NCBI RefSeq assembly: GCF_013456555.2
Contig: NZ_CP059154.1
Coordinates: 620,001-684,000, forward strand
Origin: Natrinema zhouii
GTDB taxonomy: Archaea > Halobacteriota > Halobacteria > Halobacteriales > Natrialbaceae
Reading direction: 5' to 3'
Length of the DNA stretch: 64,000 nucleotides
Shown one piece after another: positions 34,631 through 42,720 of the stretch. The notes below the pieces were generated by a model. The model ran no database searches and was not told the DNA's origin. It worked only from the letters and a program-made list of their open reading frames with translations. Position numbers and translations under genes: made by a program. How positions within the stretch are numbered: the first letter of the stretch is position 1; each line of letters opens with the position of its first letter.

Positions 34631-36406
34631 ATGCGACTCGAGGAGTACTGGGGGGTCGGCCCGAAGACGCGGGAGACGCTGGTCGAGGAGTTGGGTCGCG
34701 AGCGGGCGATCCAGGCGATTGAGAGCGGCGACGTGCGGGCGCTCGCGGATGCCGGGCTCGCTCGCGGGCGAGCGACGCGGATCTTGCGCCGGGCGACCGG
34801 CGGTGCGGGAATGGACGTTCTGGCGACCAGCGACGCGCGGTCGGCCTACAAGGAACTGCTGGATCTCGCGGTCGACCACGCCGTCACGCAGCGCGCGGCA
34901 GACCGAATTCGGGTGCTGACGCCCCTCGACGGTCGAGCGGCGATGGAGGAGCGTCTCGACGACGTGCTCGCGGCTCGAGACGCCTGGGCCGACCTCGCCG
35001 CCGACGATCGCGAGGCCGTGCTCGAGGCCTACGAACGTTACGACGAGCGCGACGGGAGCGAGCGCGCGGCCGTCGAAGCCGCACTCGCCTTGCTCGCGGC
35101 CGGCGTCGACTCCGGACCGTTCGCCGGGATCGCCGACCTCGAGCGCGACCGGCTCGCGGCGGCCGCCGAGGCGCTGGCGGCGCTGGACGGCGGCCGAGTC
35201 CGCGAGGGTGCCGACGAGGAACTCGACCGCCTCCGGGACGCGCTGGGTGCGGTCGAGGACATGGACGCCGACGCCCTCGCGCTGATCGAGGACCTGCGCT
35301 CGGAGGGCGTCCACGACGTCGAGGGCTTTCGCCAGTCCTTCGAGGACCGGCTGTTGAGCGAGACGGACGTGACGATCGATCGGGTTCGGGACGCAATGCC
35401 GACCGACGCGGCGGACGCGACGGGTTTCGTCGGTGACACGTTGCGCACGCTGCGGACCGACCTCACCGAAGCGGTCGATGAGCGGGAGGAAACCGTCGCG
35501 AGTGATTTCCAGGAAACGCTCGCGGAGGCCAGCGAGGCCGTCGATCAGGCGGTCGCAGCGGTCGACGACATCGCGCTACACCTCTCGCTGGCCCGCTTTG
35601 CGCTCGAGTACGATTGTACCCGTCCCATTTTCGTGACGGGAGAGGACGCTGCCGTGTCCGTCGTCAACGCGCGCAACCTCACGCTGGCCGCGCGAGACGA
35701 AGATTCGGTCCAGCCGGTTACCTACGGGCTCGGCGAGCACGGCATCACGAGCGTTCCGGACGACGTGAACGCGGTCCCCGGAGCGCAGCGCGTCGCCGTC
35801 CTGACGGGCGCGAACAGCGGCGGGAAGACGACCCTGCTCGAGACGCTGTGTCAGGTCGTCCTGCTGGCCACGATGGGGCTGCCGGTTCCCGCGGATCGGG
35901 CCGAGGTGACGCCCGTCGACTCGCTGGTCTTCCACCGCCGGCACGCGAGTTTCAACGCCGGCGTCCTCGAGTCCACGCTGCGGTCGATCGTGCCGCCGCT
36001 CTCGACCGGCGGGCGCACCCTGATGCTGGTCGACGAGTTCGAGGCGATCACGGAGCCGGGCAGCGCGGCGGATCTGCTCCACGGGCTGGTCACGCTCTCC
36101 GTCGACCGGGAGGCACTGGCCGTGTTTGTCACCCACCTCGCGGACGACTTAGAGCCGCTGCCTCCCCAAGCACGGGTCGACGGCATCTTCGCGGAGGGGC
36201 TGAACCCCGACCTCGAGTTGCTCGTCGATTACCAGCCCCGCTTCGGCACGGTGGGCCGGTCGACGCCGGAGTTCATCGTCTCGCGGCTCGTCGCCAACGC
36301 CAGCGACCGAGGCGAGCGGGCCGGCTTCGAAACGCTCGCGGAAGCCGTCGGCAACGAGGTCGTCCAGCGGACGCTCGCGGACGCACGTTGGGACGCTAGC
36401 GAGTGA
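34631..36406 (+). CDS. MutS-like ATPase with N-terminal helix-hairpin-helix
   Basis: This 591-residue archaeal protein has a MutS-type ATPase domain. Walker A GANSGGKTT is at residues 393-401, followed by RRHASFNAGVLESTLRSIVP, Walker B LMLVDEFEAIT (about 464-474) and FVTHLADDL. The N-terminus EEYWGVGPKTRETLVEELG is a helix-hairpin-helix DNA-binding motif, and the middle (about 130-330) is helical and Ala/Glu-rich. There is no mismatch-recognition domain, so it is closer to MutS2/MutS5-type proteins acting on branched DNA or recombination than to mismatch repair; the exact role is inference. ATG 34631 starts right before the HhH motif. It ends 1 bp before the convergent gene. Confidence 0.88.
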   Translation: MRLEEYWGVGPKTRETLVEELGRERAIQAIESGDVRALADAGLARGRATRILRRATGGAGMDVLATSDARSAYKELLDLAVDHAVTQRAADRIRVLTPLDGRAAMEERLDDVLAARDAWADLAADDREAVLEAYERYDERDGSERAAVEAALALLAAGVDSGPFAGIADLERDRLAAAAEALAALDGGRVREGADEELDRLRDALGAVEDMDADALALIEDLRSEGVHDVEGFRQSFEDRLLSETDVTIDRVRDAMPTDAADATGFVGDTLRTLRTDLTEAVDEREETVASDFQETLAEASEAVDQAVAAVDDIALHLSLARFALEYDCTRPIFVTGEDAAVSVVNARNLTLAARDEDSVQPVTYGLGEHGITSVPDDVNAVPGAQRVAVLTGANSGGKTTLLETLCQVVLLATMGLPVPADRAEVTPVDSLVFHRRHASFNAGVLESTLRSIVPPLSTGGRTLMLVDEFEAITEPGSAADLLHGLVTLSVDREALAVFVTHLADDLEPLPPQARVDGIFAEGLNPDLELLVDYQPRFGTVGRSTPEFIVSRLVANASDRGERAGFETLAEAVGNEVVQRTLADARWDASE

Positions 36407-36407
36407 G

Positions 36408-37082
36408 TCAGGAGGGTTCGCTTCGGTCCCCGTCGTCCGTTCCGTCACTGCTCGCGTCGTCGCTCGTACCATCGTCGCCGCTGGGTCGATTGTCGAATGG
36501 TCCGTTGTCCTCGGTTCGTTCCTCATCCGTTCGTTCCGTGTTCTCGAGCCAGTGGTCCGGCGTGGGTTCGTATCCGGCACCGGATTCGTCATCGATCGAC
36601 TCACCGTAGGTGTAGACGAGCCCGTCGTACTCCTCGCAGACGCGTGCCTCGAGATAGGCCTGTGCGGCCCGCCGCGAGAGCGCCCCCATTTCGATAACGT
36701 CCGCCAGCGCGGTCTTGGTCGCGCGAAACCAGCGCCTGACCGTCTCGTCGTCGTCACGATCGGTCGCGATGACCGCTCCCCGACCATCGTCGCGGCCGTC
36801 ACCCCACTCGAGCCAGCAGACTCGGTAGGCGTCGACCGCGTAGTCGGTCGCCGGATCGACCAGATACAGGGCTTCGTGGACGCAGGGATCGAGGTGGTCC
36901 GTCAGGATTCGATCGCGGCTGATCGAATCCGCGACGAGGGGTCCCGCGATCGAGCCGTCGGCCAGCGGAGTGGCGGCGGTGATCTCGTCGGCAAGCGATA
37001 GCTCCTCGCCGCCCCAGTGGCTGTATCGCAGGTCGTAGAGTCGATCCGGTCGCCGGTAGGCGACCAGTGCCCTATGTCCCAT
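36408..37082 (-). CDS. Conserved haloarchaeal protein (DUF6735-like)
   Basis: This 224-residue protein begins MGHRALVAYRRPDRLYDLRY with SHWGGEELSLADEITAATPL. I associate this start with a haloarchaeal DUF family (probably DUF6735), of unknown role. The first 160 residues form a globular domain (WFRATKTALADVIEMGALSR, YLEARVCEEYDGLVYTYG). The last 50 are Asp/Ser/Thr/Gly-rich and disordered. No signal or membrane segment. It is convergent with the MutS-like gene across one base. Confidence 0.78.
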   Translation of the reverse strand: MGHRALVAYRRPDRLYDLRYSHWGGEELSLADEITAATPLADGSIAGPLVADSISRDRILTDHLDPCVHEALYLVDPATDYAVDAYRVCWLEWGDGRDDGRGAVIATDRDDDETVRRWFRATKTALADVIEMGALSRRAAQAYLEARVCEEYDGLVYTYGESIDDESGAGYEPTPDHWLENTERTDEERTEDNGPFDNRPSGDDGTSDDASSDGTDDGDRSEPS

Positions 37083-37619
37083 CGTCCACCCTGTCTGCGT
37101 GGGTCGAGTCGGTCCGCTCGAGGCTCGAGCGGGATACTGTGTGACGGGTCACGACGGCTCTGGCCGCCCGTCCGTACTTGAACCTGCGGTCGTCTGCGTT
37201 TTCGATGTCAGTCTCTCACTGAGACGCGAGGGTGAGCGATTCGTAGCCCGGGTGAACGATCGTGTCACGCTCGAGCGGTCGTCCTAGAATGGTACTCAGG
37301 GGCATCCGAAAGGAAGCAGTGTCCTGGTATCGTGGCAACAAGGAATCACCACACCCTCCCCAACCGATTCACTCGCTCCTGCCGTCGCTCGCTCATCCAC
37401 TGTCAGAGCAAGCTCTGACAAGCCTTCCCTCTCCCCGTTCGCGAAGACCTCGCGCAGTTTCGGGCCGCGGCTCACCTGTCGCTCGCGGCTCCCGACGGTC
37501 ACCGCTCGCTTTTCGAGGCCTTACTTCGTTCGGCCTCGCCATGCTCGCCACGGCCCAGCGCGCGCCACCGCACGCCGGGAAGACAGTTCAGATCGAGCCC
37601 GAGGTATCGCCCTCTCGAG
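37083..37619. other. Gene-free region with palindromes
   Basis: No convincing gene is seen in 537 bp; the open frames are Arg/Ser/Pro-rich. It contains a perfect palindrome TGTCAGAGC-AA-GCTCTGACA at 37401-37420 and an inverted pair CGAGGCC...GGCCTCG further on. A pyrimidine-rich CCTCCCCAACCGATTCACTC segment lies just before. It could hold a non-coding RNA or decayed sequence. Confidence 0.5.
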
Positions 37620-38066
37620 TCAGGCCGTCGCGCTCGTCCGTCGTTCGGCACGGGCCGCGATCGCCTTGTTCATCGCCACGAACGCCCGTTCGACTTGCCC
37701 CTCGTCGAACACCAGCGGCACGAGTGCCCCGCGGACCGTCTCCCGCTGTAGCAACCGCGTCCGCTCCCCGTCGTCGATCGGTACGAGGTGGAACTCGTGG
37801 TAGCGATCGAGCGCGAACGGGAGCACGAACCGGTCGAGCCAGGCGAGGCGTCTGTACGGCTCGACGGTGACGATCATCGGCCCGTCGAGAAACCGGCGGG
37901 AATCGACGGGCTGGTACCGTCCCCGTCGCTCCGTTCCGTCGATTTCGACACCCTCGACGGTCCGGCTGATGGGATTCCACTCCGGATAGTACTCGAACTC
38001 GAGCAGTGTCTCCCAGACGACCGCGGGCGGCGCATCGATCTCGACGAACACCTCGACTTCGATCAT
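37620..38066 (-). CDS. SRPBCC/START-like lipid-binding fold protein
   Basis: This 148-residue protein has the SRPBCC (polyketide cyclase/START-like) pattern. It starts MIEVEVFVEIDAPPAVVWET, followed by LLEFEYYPEWNPISRTVEGV. A later segment carries LDRYHEFHLVPIDDGERTRL and the C-terminal helix AFVAMNKAIAARAERR. The fold binds hydrophobic ligands, but no catalytic residue can be assigned. The start at 38066 follows the fold; the open frame continues upstream without similarity. It stands alone, divergent from nothing close. Confidence 0.85.
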   Translation of the reverse strand: MIEVEVFVEIDAPPAVVWETLLEFEYYPEWNPISRTVEGVEIDGTERRGRYQPVDSRRFLDGPMIVTVEPYRRLAWLDRFVLPFALDRYHEFHLVPIDDGERTRLLQRETVRGALVPLVFDEGQVERAFVAMNKAIAARAERRTSATA

Positions 38067-38251
38067 AGTTACCGTTGGATACACAGCGGAATGGCTGTAC
38101 CGGTACTCGTCCGTCGGCGGCTCACCGCTCACGGCTTCGAATCGAGAGCCAGCGGCGCGGTAACGGCCGCGACAGCGGGCCGAGGGTTCAGAGTGGGGCT
38201 CTCGTATCCCACGCCTGCAACGAGCCGATCGGCTCGAGATCCGAGTCTGCG

Positions 38252-38908
38252 TTACGCGCTGTCGTTGAACCGCCGGTTCGTCGAGAGTGGCGCGTCACCG
38301 GGTTCGCCTCGGACGAAGTGACCTGCCGGGTTGGTCTCTCCGTCTCGTTCCATCGAGAGGAGTTCGACGAACCACGCCTCGTGTTCGATCTCCTCTTGGA
38401 GGATGCGCTGGGCCATGTCGTAAGTCCGCGGATCGACGCCGTGGGTCATGTCACAGATCTCTGACCACGTTCGAATGGCACAGCGCTCCGCCTCGAGCAG
38501 TACCTCGAGGATGTTCTCGGCGGTCAGGTTCTCGAGGTCGAACCCCTCGGTTTCGTACGGGACCGGCATCTCCGCGTCCGGACAGGACGCACGATCCGCG
38601 AACTCCCGGATGTCGTTGGGCAGCGCGCCGCCGAGTTCGTACACCCGCGGCGCGACGAGTTCGAAGTGCGCCCGGTCCTCGAGGCGGGCGTCCTCGGTGA
38701 TCTCCTTGTAGTCCTCGTGCCCAGCGAGGTGCATTCGCAGGTTCGTGTAGTAGTAGTACGTCGTGAACTCGGCCCCGATCGCGTCCAGCAGTTTCTCGCG
38801 CAGTTCCTCGGGCTCGAGCCCGCGCTCGCGGAGTACCGCCATTCCGACGCGCTCGCTCGTGTCCCCCGCATCGACGTTCCCTGCCGCGTGTGGTTTTTCG
38901 TCGGACAT
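38252..38908 (-). CDS. Dps-like (DPSL) ferritin-family protein
   Basis: This 218-residue ferritin-like four-helix protein is expected to oxidise and store iron or detoxify peroxide. Iron ligands are visible in the helices: [54 protein letters not shown] and [16 protein letters not shown], which carry the E...ExxH pairs. A cysteine pair in [10 protein letters not shown] is typical of archaeal DPSL (thioferritin) proteins. The N-terminal 30 and C-terminal 25 residues are extensions. It is divergent from the DyP-like lipoprotein gene, another peroxide-linked protein. Confidence 0.85.
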   Translation of the reverse strand: MSDEKPHAAGNVDAGDTSERVGMAVLRERGLEPEELREKLLDAIGAEFTTYYYYTNLRMHLAGHEDYKEITEDARLEDRAHFELVAPRVYELGGALPNDIREFADRASCPDAEMPVPYETEGFDLENLTAENILEVLLEAERCAIRTWSEICDMTHGVDPRTYDMAQRILQEEIEHEAWFVELLSMERDGETNPAGHFVRGEPGDAPLSTNRRFNDSA

Positions 38909-39084
38909 CCCACCGATCGACTCCCATAACTCGCTGTATCAATCTTTGCTTGCAACTGCCGTAACGACCCGAATATTGCCGACGGTTCGTTCAACCTGAA
39001 CGTCGCCCCATCGGCTGCCGTCTCCCCGTCCGGCCGATCAGTGTAACCGCAATATCCTTAGCCGCCAACCCCCCATGGTCGTGT

Positions 39085-40353
39085 ATGAACGGGCCGGATC
39101 GCGGACTCTCGCGTCGCGCGTTCGTCCGCAGCGCCGTCGCCATCGGCGGTGCGAGCGCGCTCGCCGCCTGCCTCCAGCGCGAGGAGACCGAGGACGTGCC
39201 ACAGGCCGCGCTCGCCCCCGAGGAGCTCCCGGATCGCCAGCACGCGTGGAACGAGTTCCTCGCAACGGACGACGGCGGAAACGTTCGGCCACCCGAACAC
39301 CACCTCCTGCTCGGCCTCGAGTACGTCGGCGACGGTCCCGCCGACGCGACGGCCGAACGCGAGCGACTCGAGGCCGCGTTCCGAACGCTCGAGCAGGCGT
39401 ACAAACGCGGCAACGAGGGACTGGCGTTCACGATGGCCTACGGACCGGCGTACTTCAACCGGTTCGACGCGGACCTCTCGGGAGTCGACCTCCCCGAGCC
39501 GACGTCACTGACGCCACACGACGACCCGGAACTCGACGAGTACGACGCCTTGCTCCACCTGGCCAGCGACTACGGTCACGTCACCCTGAGCGCCGAGGAG
39601 GCCCTCAAGGGCGAACTCGACGAACTCAATGGGCTCGAGGTCGACGGGACGTTCGACGGAATATTCGAAGTAAACGATCGCAGAACCGGGTTCATCGGTC
39701 GCGGCCTCCCGGCCGACAATCAGTCCGGCGTCCGCGGCATCCCCGACGGCGATCCCGTTCCGGACGACGCGCCGATGTTCATGGGGTTCAAATCCGGCTT
39801 CAGACAAAATCAGGCGAGCGAGGACCGCGTGACGATCGACGAGGGTCCGTTCGCCGGCGGGACGACGATTCACCTCTCGAAGATCCAGTTGCACCTGCAT
39901 CAGTGGTACAATCAGGACAGCCGCGGCCAGCGCGTCGCCAAGATGTTCTCGCCGAACCACAACGCGGAGGATCTCGTCGAGGGGGCCGGCCACAACCTCG
40001 GCGACTCGAGTCGCGTGACCGAGGTCGGCGGCGACCCGGCTGCGACCGCCCGCGAGGGAACGGTCGGGCACGCCCAGAAGGCCGCTCGCGCCCGCGAGAA
40101 CGGCGAGCCAATCATCCTCCGACGGGACTTCGATTCGACCGACGACGACACCGCAGCCACCCACTTCCTCTCGCTCCAGCGCTCGATCGACAATTTCGTG
40201 AAAACCCGCGAAGCGATGACCGGGACCGACCTCGATGCCCCGGTGTTCAACAGCGGCATTCTCCAGTATATCAGCGTCACCAACCGGGCGAATTACCTCG
40301 TCCCGCCGCGCGAGCTTCGATCCCTCCCCGCGCCGAATCCGTCGGCGGAGTAA
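39085..40353 (+). CDS. Tat lipoprotein with DyP-peroxidase-like fold
   Basis: This 422-residue protein has a twin-arginine signal with lipobox (SRRAFVRSAVAIGG then LAACL), so it is anchored outside the cell membrane. The body resembles dye-decolourising peroxidases: FMGFKSGFRQNQASEDRVTI, then GTTIHLSKIQLHLHQWYNQD, a His in EGTVGHAQKAARARENGE followed by IILRRDFDS, and HFLSLQRSIDNFVKTREAM. In DyP enzymes the GFKDG aspartate is essential, whereas here the residue is serine. Haem binding through the GHAQ histidine remains possible. A function in haem or peroxide handling is inference. It is divergent from the Dps-like gene. Confidence 0.72.
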   Translation: MNGPDRGLSRRAFVRSAVAIGGASALAACLQREETEDVPQAALAPEELPDRQHAWNEFLATDDGGNVRPPEHHLLLGLEYVGDGPADATAERERLEAAFRTLEQAYKRGNEGLAFTMAYGPAYFNRFDADLSGVDLPEPTSLTPHDDPELDEYDALLHLASDYGHVTLSAEEALKGELDELNGLEVDGTFDGIFEVNDRRTGFIGRGLPADNQSGVRGIPDGDPVPDDAPMFMGFKSGFRQNQASEDRVTIDEGPFAGGTTIHLSKIQLHLHQWYNQDSRGQRVAKMFSPNHNAEDLVEGAGHNLGDSSRVTEVGGDPAATAREGTVGHAQKAARARENGEPIILRRDFDSTDDDTAATHFLSLQRSIDNFVKTREAMTGTDLDAPVFNSGILQYISVTNRANYLVPPRELRSLPAPNPSAE

Positions 40354-40381
40354 GACGGCGCGACGACCGCCCCTCGAAGAA

Positions 40382-40831
40382 TCAGTTCGATCCGGTCGGG
40401 ATATGCGTTCGATTCGCGTTCGATGCTAAATCATCGAACAGCGCCGCGGCGTCGTCGGCCAGCGGATACGCGTCGTGATAGGGATCGATCTCGTGGTCAG
40501 TCCCCGAAACCGACTGGATAGCGTCCGCGAACCGCTCGTAGTTCTCGTCGACGATATCTCGCACGAGCACTGGAATCCCGGCCCGCTCGCACAACTCGCT
40601 CGCGGCGGCTCGACCCGCCCAGACCGTCTCGGCCTCGATATCCGCGAAGAACAGCGCGAACGGAGCCTCGCCGAATTGGGCATCGAGGAACGCCTGTGCG
40701 GCCGGCTCCTCCCACGGGACGATGCCGACGGCCTCGAGCTGGCGCATCGCGGTCGAGGCCGCCGAGCAGAACGGGCAGTCGCCGTCGTAGAGCAGGATAC
40801 CGGTGAACTGCGGTGTCGTCGGCTCCGTCAT
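40382..40831 (-). CDS. DCC-family thiol-disulfide oxidoreductase-like protein
   Basis: This 149-residue soluble protein has the DCC signature LLYDGDCPFCSAAS near residue 14, with an Asp-x-Asp-Cys-x-x-Cys arrangement as in the DUF393 family. These proteins have a thioredoxin-like fold and presumed redox activity. The middle has PFALFFADIEAETVWAGRAA. Length is normal. It lies 101 bp downstream of the ferredoxin gene on the same strand and may share its transcript, forming a small redox pair. Confidence 0.88.
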   Translation of the reverse strand: MTEPTTPQFTGILLYDGDCPFCSAASTAMRQLEAVGIVPWEEPAAQAFLDAQFGEAPFALFFADIEAETVWAGRAAASELCERAGIPVLVRDIVDENYERFADAIQSVSGTDHEIDPYHDAYPLADDAAALFDDLASNANRTHIPTGSN

Positions 40832-40932
40832 GGGAGCGCCTACGGTGACGGGGCGGAAAACGTTCGGCGGGCAGTTTCCGGTCCCGTCTCACTCTCGGTT
40901 CGGTCGCCCACAGCGGCTCGAGGATCCGACCC

Positions 40933-41352
40933 TCACTCGAGCTTCGACCGACCCGGCGGCCTGTCGTGATCGGCGCGGTGTCTGAGTAACTCGTCGTAGC
41001 GCTCGACTTCGATGACGCAGTCCGAGCGGGGACGCGCGACGCAAGTGAGGACGAACCCGGCCGCCTCGTCCTCCGGGTAGTACCGTTTGGCCTGACTGTG
41101 ATCGACCTCGCCGGAGAGCAGTTTTGCGCCGCAGGTGATACACCAGCCCTGCTGGCAGTCTGCCGACAGCCAGAGGCCCGTAGCGCGGGCTGCCGCGAGG
41201 ATCGCCTGATCCTCGCGGACCTCGATCGTTCGGGACTCGCCGGCGGCGTCCAAATCGGCGTCCGCCGGCACGCGAAGTTCGACGTCCCACGTCGTGGGGG
41301 CTGTCACGGGTAGCCGATCGTACGGCGGGCCGGGCGAAAAGCACACTGCCAT
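40933..41352 (-). CDS. Plant-type [2Fe-2S] ferredoxin
   Basis: This protein (139 residues from ATG 41352, or 124 from the GTG at 41307) has the ligand pattern C-x4-C-x2-C in ADCQQGWCITCGAKLLSGEV and the fourth cysteine in FVLTCVARP. It is an electron carrier of the plant/halobacterial ferredoxin fold; the typical haloarchaeal acidic insert is short here. The first 15 residues (MAVCFSPGPPYDRLP) are unlike ferredoxins, so the GTG start MTAPTTWDVEL is possible. The partner reductase is not in the window. It is adjacent to the DCC gene. Confidence 0.9.
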   Translation of the reverse strand: MAVCFSPGPPYDRLPVTAPTTWDVELRVPADADLDAAGESRTIEVREDQAILAAARATGLWLSADCQQGWCITCGAKLLSGEVDHSQAKRYYPEDEAAGFVLTCVARPRSDCVIEVERYDELLRHRADHDRPPGRSKLE

Positions 41353-41704
41353 CTGGTTCAGGCGCGTCTACTGGCGTCGTACCGACGACGGGACGGTTCG
41401 TGTGAGTTCGGCGTGAAAACGACAACGTTGCCGAGGCCGGCCTCGAGCCCGTCGAAAGGCCACCGTCGTCAGTGATCGTGACACCATGACCGCAGCCGAC
41501 GCGTTCGACGACTTCCTCGAGTACGCTCGCGACCGCGGGACGGTCGTCGTGGCGAGTTGATAACGTCTTCTTTCGCTCGATCGTCGCCGTTATCGCCTTC
41601 CGGCAGGAGAGACACGATCCGATGAGACCGCCCACCGTGCGGTGACCTACCGCAGTCCCGCAACGGTTATTGTCGGTTCGCTGTAGCGTACAGTCGTTAC
41701 AGCG
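41353..41704. other. Gene-poor region before the xylanase, with a tiny ORF
   Basis: No full gene is visible in 352 bp. A 24-codon open frame on the plus strand at about 41486-41560 (starting MTAADAFDDFLEYARDRG) has good halophile codon use and stops abruptly. It may be the front end of a decayed gene. A short AT-rich patch precedes the xylanase (GGTTATTGTCGG near 41665). Confidence 0.4.
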
Positions 41705-42679
41705 ATGACAACTGATCGTTCCCTCCGCGAGCTCGCGGCCGAGCGCGGACTGACCGTCGGAGCCATGATCGGTCCCGACTCCCTGCGAACTGAGTCGGAC
41801 CATCGTCGAGTCCTCGCGACGGAGTTCGACGCGGTCACCCCGGGGAGTCCGTTGAAGATGGGCCCGCTCCGTCCCTCGCCGGACACCTACGATTTCGGTG
41901 ACGCGGACACGATCGTCGACTTCGCTCTCGCGAACGACATGTCCGTTCGAGGGCATACTCTCGTCTGGCATCAACAACAGCCCGAGTGGTTCGAAACGTG
42001 GAACCACTCCGACGAGCGGGTCCGGGAGTTCCTTCGCGATCACATCTATACCGTCGCGGGGCGCTATCGGAAGAAGATCGATACCTGGGATGTCGTCAAC
42101 GAGGCCGTCGCCGACGACGACTCGCTGCGCGAGACGATGTGGTATGACGCGATGGGCGAGGACTACATCGCGAATGCCTTTCGGTGGGCCGACGAGGTCA
42201 CCCACGCCGACCTCTACTACAACGACTACGGGGGCGAGGCAGTCAACGAGAAATCCGACGCGATCTACGACCTTCTCGCGGACTTACTTGAGCGGGACGT
42301 GCCGATTGACGGCGTTGGGCTCCAGTTGCACGCGCTCTTCGACCGGCCCGATCCCGAGTCGATCGCCGAAAATATCGAGCGGTTTCAGGATCTCGGACTC
42401 GACGTTGAGATCACCGAGATGGATGTCGACTTTTACGAGCACGACGCTCCCGACGACCCGCTCGAGCTGCAGGCCGACTACTACCGCGAGATCACCGAGG
42501 TCTGTCTCGAGACCGGCTGTGACGGGATGACCGTCGCAGGCGTCAACGACGCGACCTCGTGGCTGCGATACTACGAGAACTTTCCAGAGCTGTTCATCGG
42601 CGATCCGCTGCTGTTCGACGACTGGTACGAGCCGAAACCAGCATACGAGGCCGTCGTCGAGACGCTCGACAGCTACTGA
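41705..42679 (+). CDS. GH10 endo-beta-xylanase, no signal peptide
   Basis: This 324-residue glycoside hydrolase family 10 enzyme should cleave xylan or xylo-oligosaccharides with retention of configuration. The catalytic pair is clear: acid/base Glu133 in TWDVVNEAV and nucleophile Glu238 in DVEITEMDVDF. HTLVWHQQQPEWF, YYNDYGG and LQLHALFD are conserved subsite segments. The usual NxMKW loop near the start is replaced by TPGSPLKMGPLRPS, so Asn of that motif is absent. There is no signal peptide, so the enzyme is probably intracellular and acts on imported oligosaccharides, or is exported by another route. The MDR gene follows closely. Confidence 0.93.
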   Translation: MTTDRSLRELAAERGLTVGAMIGPDSLRTESDHRRVLATEFDAVTPGSPLKMGPLRPSPDTYDFGDADTIVDFALANDMSVRGHTLVWHQQQPEWFETWNHSDERVREFLRDHIYTVAGRYRKKIDTWDVVNEAVADDDSLRETMWYDAMGEDYIANAFRWADEVTHADLYYNDYGGEAVNEKSDAIYDLLADLLERDVPIDGVGLQLHALFDRPDPESIAENIERFQDLGLDVEITEMDVDFYEHDAPDDPLELQADYYREITEVCLETGCDGMTVAGVNDATSWLRYYENFPELFIGDPLLFDDWYEPKPAYEAVVETLDSY

Positions 42680-42720
42680 ACTGGTTACTTTCTTTGTCCT
42701 CCTCGCCGACGTTCCACTCG

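Noticed and set aside
37262..37870. 202-codon open frame in the gene-free gap
   Set aside because: Composition is Arg/Ser/Pro-rich and it overlaps the SRPBCC gene on the opposite strand.
41469..41663. 64-codon minus-strand open frame before the xylanase
   Set aside because: Arg-rich, with no start context and no family resemblance.
40889..42205. 438-codon minus-strand open frame across ferredoxin and xylanase
   Set aside because: It is out of frame with the ferredoxin and antisense to the catalytic part of the GH10 gene.
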